From: Caulobacteraceae bacterium
GTDB taxonomy: Bacteria; Pseudomonadota; Alphaproteobacteria; Caulobacterales; Caulobacteraceae
DNA: 44,436 nucleotides
Assembly (NCBI GenBank): GCA_947475465.1
Contig: CANJLK010000028.1
Coordinates: forward strand, 1 to 44,436
Direction: 5' to 3'
The notes beneath the pieces were generated by a model. The model did not search any database, was not told where the DNA came from, and saw nothing but the letters and a program-made list of their open reading frames with translations. The position numbers and the translations under genes were made by a program. How positions within the stretch are numbered: the first letter of the stretch is position 1; every line of letters begins with the position of its first letter. Below, one piece after another: positions 1 to 6,807 of the stretch.

Positions 1-86
1 CCTAGATCATCCTCGGGCGCCGAGCGCGCCCTCATCAAGACTTGGAATCCGCGCAAAATGGCGGATCTTTTGGGGGAGAGGCGACC

Positions 87-554
87 ATGCCAAAGCTCTA
101 CATCACCGGGGTTGGCCCCGACGGCCGTTCGAAGGTCGTTGAAACGCGCGAGCTGGTCGGCGGCGGGCCGCCCGCCCCGGCCTACACGGCCGACGGCCCG
201 GTCCCGACAATCCTCCCGTGCACGACGGGCGCCCAGCTCCTGGCCGGCCACAGCGCGCCCGGCACCTTTTCCGCCGCGGTGTTCGGCTGGAAGCCCGGAA
301 TGTACACCGATGCGCACCGGACCATCAGCCTGGACGTCGACACGGTCCTCGAAGGCTCGGTGATCCTGGGCCTGGAGGATGGCGAGATCACCCTGCGCAA
401 GGGTGACGTGGTCGTGCTGCCGGGCACGGTCCATACTTGGCGAGCCACCGAGGAGCATGGACTGGTGCTTTACTCCATCGTCTCGGCCGCGCCGTCGGCG
501 GCGGACGCCGCCTTGCCGACCATCGAGCCTATGGAAATCGTCCACGGCTTCTGA
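87..554 (+). CDS. cupin-domain protein
   Basis: This small (155 aa) single-domain cupin is probably cytoplasmic, since no signal peptide is visible. The beta-barrel signature lies in the C-terminal half: a first motif around MYTDAHRTISLDVDTVLEGSV and a second around KGDVVVLPGTVHTWRA, with His residues that could bind metal. I chose the ATG at 87 because a GGGGGAGAG ribosome binding site lies just upstream; an in-frame TTG at 42 would add 15 unconvincing residues. It is convergent with the SDR gene to its right and shares a bidirectional terminator with it. Cupins of this form often accompany catabolic clusters, as isomerases, dioxygenases or binding proteins. The reaction cannot be told from sequence. 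Confidence 0.85.
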   Translation: MPKLYITGVGPDGRSKVVETRELVGGGPPAPAYTADGPVPTILPCTTGAQLLAGHSAPGTFSAAVFGWKPGMYTDAHRTISLDVDTVLEGSVILGLEDGEITLRKGDVVVLPGTVHTWRATEEHGLVLYSIVSAAPSAADAALPTIEPMEIVHGF

Positions 555-586
555 GCCGCCGGCCTCACAGGGCCACCACAACAAAG

Positions 587-617
587 AGGGCCAGGCGCGC
601 CGCGCCTGGCCCTTTCC
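587..617. terminator. bidirectional intrinsic terminator
   Basis: AGGGCCAGGC and GCCTGGCCCT form a 10-bp or longer GC stem around a short loop. A T-rich stretch follows on the plus strand (TTTCCGTTT) and CTCTTTGTTG follows on the minus strand. It lies exactly between the convergent cupin and SDR genes, so it can end both transcripts. Confidence 0.75.
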
Positions 618-645
618 GTTTGTCCCCGCCTTCGGGCAAACTGGG

Positions 646-1485
646 TCAGCGGCCCCGGACGCCCGGGTCGATCTGGGCGGCTTTCATATTTCCGTCCATG
701 CCGCCGTCGACCGGCAGGATCACGCCGTTGACGATCGAAGCCGCGGTGCTGTTCAGGTAGACGCAGGCCGCCGCCTGGTCCTCGGAGGTGGCGAAGCGGC
801 CGAAGAAGCCGCGCGCGCCGACGACCGCGGCGTCATTTCCCATCCGGTCGATGGCGTTCTGGCGGAAGGCGCCCAGCAGCGGCGTCTCCGTGGTGCCCGG
901 AGCCACGACGTTGATCCGGATGCCGTACTTCTCCGCATATTCCTTGCAGTTCAGGACGGTCCACAGGTTCAGCAGCTCCTTGGACGTGCCGTAGCCGTTG
1001 TAGCGCTCCTGATTCTCCGTACGGTCGAGCCATTCGGAGGCTTCTTCCATGGTCGCCAGGGCCAGCATCGGCTCGTTGGCCTCGCGCATGACCTGGTAGC
1101 GGAAGCCGGCCAGGGACGAGACGTTGACGATGCCCGACCCGCGGGTCATCACCGGCAGCAGGCTCTGCGTCAGGTGACGCAGGCCGAAGAAGTTGACCAT
1201 CATCGCCAGCTTCTCGCGGCCCCGGCCGCCGGCCACGCCGGCGACGTTGAAAAGGCCGTCGACCGGTCCGCCGATTTCCTTGACCGTCTTATCGATCGAG
1301 GCCCGGTCGCCCATGTCCATGTTGATCGCCTTCCAGGGCCCGGCTTCGATCGGCTGGATGTCCAGCGAGATGATGTCGGCGCCCAGGTCAGCCAGATATT
1401 TGATGGTCGCCGCACCCATCCCCGAGGCGGCGCCGGTCACCACCACGCGCTTGCCCGCGTAGCTGATCACGTCCTGAAACGACAT
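646..1485 (-). CDS. SDR oxidoreductase, 3-alpha-hydroxysteroid dehydrogenase-like
   Basis: This is a short-chain dehydrogenase/reductase of 279 aa. The NAD(P)-binding TGAASGMG motif is at residues 18-25, NVAG is at about 80-83, Ser is at 123/124 (NVSS), and the catalytic YGTSK gives Tyr165 and Lys169. The insertion between the Ser and Tyr motifs (about 130-160) and the overall look resemble 3-alpha-hydroxysteroid or other alcohol dehydrogenases of the HsdA type, but the substrate is not proven. GAGGAAGA upstream of the ATG serves as ribosome binding site. The gene lies 43 nt downstream of the aldehyde dehydrogenase on the same strand, so the two probably form an operon that oxidises an alcohol and then an aldehyde. 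Confidence 0.9.
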   Translation of the reverse strand: MSFQDVISYAGKRVVVTGAASGMGAATIKYLADLGADIISLDIQPIEAGPWKAINMDMGDRASIDKTVKEIGGPVDGLFNVAGVAGGRGREKLAMMVNFFGLRHLTQSLLPVMTRGSGIVNVSSLAGFRYQVMREANEPMLALATMEEASEWLDRTENQERYNGYGTSKELLNLWTVLNCKEYAEKYGIRINVVAPGTTETPLLGAFRQNAIDRMGNDAAVVGARGFFGRFATSEDQAAACVYLNSTAASIVNGVILPVDGGMDGNMKAAQIDPGVRGR

Positions 1486-1528
1486 TCTTCCTCACCCTTG
1501 ATTATTGTTGTGTCGGATTGCCCAGGGC

Positions 1529-3007
1529 CTATTCGGCCCAGTTGAGATGCTGCGCCTCGAGGAACTCGAAGATCCCCTCGTGCGTGCCCCATTCACGGCC
1601 AAGGCCGCTCTGCTTCATGCCGCCGAACGGCGCGTCCAGCCTCATGCCCGGGCCGCCGCCGTTGATGCTGATGGTGCCGGCGTTGATACGCTTGGCCACC
1701 GCGATGGCCTCGTCCTTCTGGCCCCAGACGGCGGCCGCGAGACCGAAGTGGGAATCGTTGGCGATCTCAACCGCCTCATCGACGGTCTTGTAGGTAAGTA
1801 GCACCGCCACCGGACCGAACAGCTCGTCGCGGGAAATCTCGTGCTGGTTGGTGACGCCCGCGATCAGGACCGGGTTCATGAACCACCCCTGGGCGATGTC
1901 CGGGCGGCCGCCGCCGGCGACCACCTTGCCGCCCGCGGCCAGGGCGCGCTCCACATAGCCCTCGACCCGCGCGCGGTGGGGTTTGCTGATCAGAGGGCCG
2001 GTGTCGGTGGCCAGGTCGAGGGGGTCCCCCACGACGGCGGAGTCGATGATCGCCTTGCTGAGGGCAATGAACTCGTCAACCTGGCTCTCGTGCACCAGGA
2101 TGCGGGTGGTGGTGCTGCAGCCCTGCCCGGCATTACGGGCGTAGCGGAAGTTCAGGGGCCCGGCGGCGGCGTTCAGGTCCGCGCCCGGCAGAACCACGGC
2201 GGCCGACTTGCCGCCCAGTTCCAGCACCACGCCCTTGATGGTGTCGGCCGCCTGGCGCATCACCGCCGCGCCGACCGGCACCGAGCCGGTGAAGGTGATC
2301 TTGTCGACCTCGGCATGTTCGGTCAGAGCGCGGCCGATCTCGATGCCGCCCACGACGATGTTGATCACCCCGTCCGGCACGCCGGCCTCGCGGAAGATAT
2401 CGCCCATCATCAGGGTGGAGAGTGGCGTCTGGATCGAGGGCAGCAGCACGGTGGTGCAGCCGGCGGCGAGCGCCGGACCCAGCTTGGCGGCCATCAGCAG
2501 CAGCGGATAGTTGTAGGCGGTGATCGCGGCCACCACGCCCACGGGGATGTAGCGCACAATGCTCTTGCCGGGCGCGCCGGGGTTCTCGGCGTTGAGGTCA
2601 CGGGTGCGGTCGATCGGCGCCTGCTGCGCGTGGTGGCGCAGGAGCGCCAGCGCGCCGCCGATCTGCAGCGGCTCCACCAGTTTCGCGGGGGTGCCCACCT
2701 CAAGGATCAGGGCCCGGCCCAGCTCCGCCTTGCGGGCTTCCATCAGGTCGGCGATGCGCAGCAGCACGGCCTTGCGCTTCTCGCCGTCGGCCCAGACGCC
2801 GGAGTTGAAGGCGGCGCGGGCGGCCCGGACGGCCTCGTCCAGCTGGCCGGGCGAAGCCTGGTGCAGGCTCGCCAGGGTCTTTTCCGTCGTGGGATTTTCC
2901 ACGTCCAGCGCCGGCCCGGCGCCGTCCACGAACTTGCCGTTGATCAGCAGTTGGGTCTGCCAGCGGACGGCCGGCTCGCGGTCGAGGGTTGCCGATTGGG
3001 TGCTCAT
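1529..3007 (-). CDS. NAD(P)-dependent aldehyde dehydrogenase
   Basis: This is a full-length (492 aa) member of the ALDH superfamily, which oxidises aldehydes to carboxylic acids. It has the oxyanion Asn166 (AYNYP), the general base Glu263 in VLELGGK, and the nucleophile Cys297 in NAGQGCS. The segment that normally reads KPSE or KPAE and contacts the cofactor reads LPSI here (residues 189-192), so the usual Lys is replaced; this may change cofactor preference. An excellent ribosome binding site (GGGAGGAATTCC) precedes the ATG. It is first in an operon with the SDR and divergent from the TonB-dependent receptor across a 377-nt spacer. Its likely role is a catabolic step on the imported substrate; the substrate is unknown. 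Confidence 0.93.
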   Translation of the reverse strand: MSTQSATLDREPAVRWQTQLLINGKFVDGAGPALDVENPTTEKTLASLHQASPGQLDEAVRAARAAFNSGVWADGEKRKAVLLRIADLMEARKAELGRALILEVGTPAKLVEPLQIGGALALLRHHAQQAPIDRTRDLNAENPGAPGKSIVRYIPVGVVAAITAYNYPLLLMAAKLGPALAAGCTTVLLPSIQTPLSTLMMGDIFREAGVPDGVINIVVGGIEIGRALTEHAEVDKITFTGSVPVGAAVMRQAADTIKGVVLELGGKSAAVVLPGADLNAAAGPLNFRYARNAGQGCSTTTRILVHESQVDEFIALSKAIIDSAVVGDPLDLATDTGPLISKPHRARVEGYVERALAAGGKVVAGGGRPDIAQGWFMNPVLIAGVTNQHEISRDELFGPVAVLLTYKTVDEAVEIANDSHFGLAAAVWGQKDEAIAVAKRINAGTISINGGGPGMRLDAPFGGMKQSGLGREWGTHEGIFEFLEAQHLNWAE

Positions 3008-3178
3008 GGAATTCCTCCCGGGGGAACTTGGTGTGCTGCTTTACCTGGACCTTTAGCGGCCCTTGTCTCGATCTCTGCCACGGCCGCCGCCACCGCGCGA
3101 CACATCGCTCGGGGCTGGCGGCCACAGTCTTGTTATCCGCCATCGTCGGCCTTCTGGGGCGCCGTCCGCAATTGGGAT

Positions 3179-3269
3179 GACGGGGGGGCTGTCGCGGGGG
3201 GTTCTGAGGATTGATCAGGAGCGCCGGCCCGGCCCGCCCGATCTAGCCCCCCGGCTGCGCCCCCCCGTC
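3179..3269. repeat. large interrupted G/C palindrome in divergent promoter region
   Basis: In the 377-nt gap between the ALDH and TonB-receptor starts, GACGGGGGGGC (3179-3189) pairs perfectly with GCCCCCCCGTC (3259-3269), and GGGGGG (3196-3201) pairs with CCCCCC (3247-3252). The two stems are separated by symmetric 6-nt internal segments, and the loop is 45 nt. The C-tracts from 3247 to 3284 also give a canonical four-tract G-quadruplex pattern on the minus strand, with loops of 7, 6 and 3. I see no clear sigma-70 boxes in the rest of the gap. Function is unknown; it could be an operator, a transcription barrier or a quadruplex element. Confidence 0.6.
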
Positions 3270-3384
3270 GCGCCCCTTGCCCCCTCCGGGCGACGGATCG
3301 CACTGTGCCACGCTGAAAGTCGCGGCCTCAGAGCGCGGCATCGGTGAGAGCTCGGCGCGCAGTCCGGGCCAAACGGGGGAAAAC

Positions 3385-5808
3385 ATGACTTCCAAAACCA
3401 CGATCCTGGTCGGCGTCTCGGTTGTCGCCTTGCTGAGCGGCGGCGCCGTCGCGAACGCCCAGACCCAGGCCGCAAAACCTGCCGCCGGCAGTTCCGCCGT
3501 GCTGGAGGAGGTCATGGTGACCGCCCGCCGGCGTTCGGAAAACATCGAGCGCGTCCCCGGCACCATCCAGGCCCTGGGCGCCGACACCCTGGCCAAGAAG
3601 AACATCGTCACCGAAGCCGACCTGCAGAGCGCGGTGCCTGGCTTGACGATCCGCCAGGGCCAGACCCAGAACGACTTCAACTACGCCATCCGCGGCCAGA
3701 CCATCGACTCTTTCTCGGGCTCGCGTCCGGCGGTGCTGGGCTACATCAACGAATTCCAGGTCCAGAAGCTGGGCGCCGGCGCGCTCTACGACCTGGAATC
3801 GGTCCAGGTCCTGAAGGGCCCGCAAGGGACCCTCTTCGGCCGCAATGTGACGGGCGGCGCGGTCCTCTATTCCACGGCCAAGGCCGGCCCGGACCTCGAC
3901 TATTCGATCAGCGCCAAGGTCGGGAACTTCAATGCGCGTGAGGTGCAGGGCTTCCTCAACGTCCCCCTGGTCAAGGACAAGGCGTTCCTGCGGATCGCGG
4001 CCGACTGGACCTCGCAGGACGGCTACCAGTTCAACACCTTCAACAACCAGCGGCAGGGCGACACCGACCGCACATCATGGCGCGCTTCGCTCACCCTGAA
4101 TCCGACGGACGACCTCCAGAACACCACCGTGTACCAACAGGACCGGCAGGGCGGTAATAACGTCGGCATGGTCCCCTTCTCGGTCTACCCCTGCGGGACC
4201 CCAGGCGTGGCCGTGCCCTATTCGTGCCTCTACCTGCCCGGCGGTGGCCTCAGCCCCTATTATGAACTTTATGTCGGGGCCAACCCGAAAGTTCCGCTGG
4301 CGGGCTACTACGACTTCTTCCTGAAACAGCAGGCGCGCGGGCCCTACACCGTGACCCAGGACGCGCTGAACGCCTACTCCTCGCGCAGCCTCTTCATCAC
4401 CAACACCACCAGCTACCAGATCGCCCCGAACACCCATCTCAAGAACATCTTCGGCTATGCGGAGGCGCGTCAGGAGATCGGCACCGATCAGGACGGATCG
4501 CCCTTCCCCATCGTTTTGCTGACGGCGCCCAACTTCCCGAACAACAATCACTTCAAGAACAAGCAGTATTCCGACGAAATCCAGATTCAGGGCACGGCCT
4601 TCGACAACGATCTGACCTACATCGCCGGCGCCTACTACGCCTCTGAGGTCGACTTTACCTATACGCCTGGACAGTACGTCAACCTGCCGGGGATCTTCCC
4701 CACGGGCGCCGCGCTTCCCAACGCCTACTACCTGAAGGACACGACGGAAGCGGTCTTCTTCCAAGGCACTTATTCCTTGGAGAAATGGACCGGCGTCCAG
4801 GGCCTGAGCCTGACGGCGGGCTACCGTTACAGCTGGGAACAGCTCAAGCTGACGGAGGCCAAGGGCACCGGCTTCTACTATTATCAGCTGCCGCCTGCCG
4901 TGCAGGGAACCAATGGCTTCTACGCACCCAGCCTAGCGCAGGCGAAGGTCTCGCCGCCGGAAACCTCCGATTTCTCGAAGCCAAGCTGGCAGGTCGGGCT
5001 CGACTACCAGGTCACGCCAGAGACCTTGCTCTACGTCGTGACACGCGGCAGCTGGCGCGGCGGCTCCTATAACGGCGCCGCACCGCCCATCAACAGGACC
5101 GCCGCCACCAACGGTAACCTGTTCCTGCCGGAAACCACCAAGGACGTCGAAATCGGCGCGAAATTCTCCGGCCGCGCCGGAGACGTGCCGGTCCGCCTGA
5201 ACGTCGCGGCCTTCAGCCAAACCATCGATGACATCCAACGGGTCAGCTACACCGGCATCCCCGCCCTCAATGTCTTCCTGGCGGCGATCACCTTCAACGT
5301 GCCGAAGGCTCAGGTCCAGGGAATCGAGATCGACGGCCAGGCTCGCCTGACCGACTGGCTGACCCTGGGCGGCAATCTCGCCCTGACGGACTCGAAGTTC
5401 AAAAACAACAAGGTGAATTTCGGGGGAACGATCCAGCAGTTCGGCCCGATGAGCGACACGCCGAAGACTGCCGGCTCGGTGTTCGCCGACATCACCTTCC
5501 CGATGGCCGACCAGTACGGCTCGCTGGGCCTGCACGTCGATTACTACGCCCAGTCGAGCTTCTATTTCTCCAACCAGAACGCCTTCAGCTCACCGAAGAC
5601 GGAGCTTCCGGGTTACGGCACCCTGAACGCCCGCCTGGACTGGAAGAACGTCGCCGGCTCCAAGGTCGGCCTGTCCGCCTTCGTCAAGAACGCCACCGAC
5701 AAGGTCTACTACACTGGCGGCCTGCCACTCGGCGGCACGTTCGGCGCCAACTACGCCTTCCCGGCATCGCCGCGGACCTACGGCGTCGAGGTGAAATACA
5801 AGTACTAG
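3385..5808 (+). CDS. TonB-dependent outer-membrane receptor
   Basis: This 807-aa outer-membrane gated channel is energised by TonB. The ATG at 3385 follows an AACGGGGGAAAAC ribosome binding site and begins a clear signal peptide ending near ANAQ. After it come a TonB-box-like EEVMVTARRR, a plug domain (about 40-170) with VLKGPQGTLFGRNVTGG, and a long beta-barrel ending in aromatic residues (EVKYKY), as required for barrel assembly. No N-terminal STN signalling domain is present, so it should not act through an anti-sigma factor. It heads a transcript with the TauD-type dioxygenase 75 nt downstream. The neighbours suggest import of an organic substrate rather than a siderophore, but this is inference. 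Confidence 0.93.
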   Translation: MTSKTTILVGVSVVALLSGGAVANAQTQAAKPAAGSSAVLEEVMVTARRRSENIERVPGTIQALGADTLAKKNIVTEADLQSAVPGLTIRQGQTQNDFNYAIRGQTIDSFSGSRPAVLGYINEFQVQKLGAGALYDLESVQVLKGPQGTLFGRNVTGGAVLYSTAKAGPDLDYSISAKVGNFNAREVQGFLNVPLVKDKAFLRIAADWTSQDGYQFNTFNNQRQGDTDRTSWRASLTLNPTDDLQNTTVYQQDRQGGNNVGMVPFSVYPCGTPGVAVPYSCLYLPGGGLSPYYELYVGANPKVPLAGYYDFFLKQQARGPYTVTQDALNAYSSRSLFITNTTSYQIAPNTHLKNIFGYAEARQEIGTDQDGSPFPIVLLTAPNFPNNNHFKNKQYSDEIQIQGTAFDNDLTYIAGAYYASEVDFTYTPGQYVNLPGIFPTGAALPNAYYLKDTTEAVFFQGTYSLEKWTGVQGLSLTAGYRYSWEQLKLTEAKGTGFYYYQLPPAVQGTNGFYAPSLAQAKVSPPETSDFSKPSWQVGLDYQVTPETLLYVVTRGSWRGGSYNGAAPPINRTAATNGNLFLPETTKDVEIGAKFSGRAGDVPVRLNVAAFSQTIDDIQRVSYTGIPALNVFLAAITFNVPKAQVQGIEIDGQARLTDWLTLGGNLALTDSKFKNNKVNFGGTIQQFGPMSDTPKTAGSVFADITFPMADQYGSLGLHVDYYAQSSFYFSNQNAFSSPKTELPGYGTLNARLDWKNVAGSKVGLSAFVKNATDKVYYTGGLPLGGTFGANYAFPASPRTYGVEVKYKY

Positions 5809-5883
5809 GGTTCGAAGGGGAACCGTGGGCGGTGTCCGGCAAGGGCTTCGCGCCACGGCCCTGACGTTTGGGGGATATCGGCA

Positions 5884-6771
5884 ATGCGCCTCAGCCCCCT
5901 GACCCCGGACTTCGGCTATGAGGTCCACGACCTCGACCTGGGCAGCTCGATCTCCAACGCGGACGCCGACGCGCTGCAGGCCGCCTTCGCCAAGGGGCAC
6001 ATGCTCCTGCTTCGAAACCAGCAGGCGCTCTCCGACGCAGGCCATGCGGACTTCGCCAGTCTCTTCGGCCCGGTGACCGAGGAATACCTCGACGGTTCAA
6101 AGGTCGCCTGGGTCACCAACCGTCCGAACACCAAGACCACGGTGCCAGGCGAAGCCGGCCTCCACTGGCATTCCGACTACAGCTTCACCGAATGGCCGCT
6201 GCGGGGTATCTCGCTGCAGGCGATGGAGTTGTCCGGCAAAAGCGCCGCCACCCGTTTCGCCAGCACGGCCCGGGCGTGGGCCGCCCTGCCCCAGGCCTTG
6301 CAGGCTGAGCTCGAGCCGCTCGAGGTTCTGCACCTGGCCGATTTCTCCGGCGCTTCGGCCGAACTTGGAGTGCCGACCGACCGGTTCGACGACGAGCCGG
6401 ACCAGGAACTCTACCCCCACAAGTGGCACCCCCTGAAGATGCCGCACCCGCGGACGGGCGAGCCGCTGCTGTTCGCCAACGAGTTCCTCTCCATCCGGCT
6501 GGGCGGCGTGCCGCGCGAGAAGAGCCGGGCGCTGCTGCAGGCCATCTGGCCCATCCTCTACGATCCCGCCCACGTCTACGAACACGACTGGCGCGAAGGC
6601 GACCTGCTGATCTGGGACAATTTCGCCCTCCAGCATGGGCGCGATGACTTCACCCCCGAGCCGGGCGAGCCTTCGCCGGTGCGCGTGCTGCGGCGGGTCA
6701 GCCTGGGCGCGGACTACGAGCGGATGGTCCAGTCGGTTCCCCGGCTGGCGGGCGCCCTGGCGGCGATGTAG
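5884..6771 (+). CDS. TauD/TfdA-family Fe(II)/2-oxoglutarate dioxygenase
   Basis: This is a 295-aa non-haem iron dioxygenase. Members of the family hydroxylate substrates such as taurine or phenoxyacetates and break the resulting hemiacetal-like product. The iron triad is visible: His96 and Asp98 in HWHSD, and His251 in FALQHGRDD, with an Arg near 267-271 (VRVLRRVS) to bind 2-oxoglutarate. GGGGGAT upstream of the ATG is the ribosome binding site. It follows the TonB receptor on the same strand and ends 36 nt before the convergent MalT-like regulator. It probably attacks the compound that the receptor brings in. Whether that compound is a sulfonate, an ether or something else cannot be read from the sequence. 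Confidence 0.9.
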   Translation: MRLSPLTPDFGYEVHDLDLGSSISNADADALQAAFAKGHMLLLRNQQALSDAGHADFASLFGPVTEEYLDGSKVAWVTNRPNTKTTVPGEAGLHWHSDYSFTEWPLRGISLQAMELSGKSAATRFASTARAWAALPQALQAELEPLEVLHLADFSGASAELGVPTDRFDDEPDQELYPHKWHPLKMPHPRTGEPLLFANEFLSIRLGGVPREKSRALLQAIWPILYDPAHVYEHDWREGDLLIWDNFALQHGRDDFTPEPGEPSPVRVLRRVSLGADYERMVQSVPRLAGALAAM

Positions 6772-6807
6772 GTCGCCATCAGCCGCGCTCCGGCGCCGCG
6801 TTGGCCT

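Noticed and set aside
3277..3384. N-terminal extension of the TonB receptor from the upstream ATG
   Set aside because: It would place 36 residues before an obvious signal peptide, and the ATG at 3385 has a good ribosome binding site.
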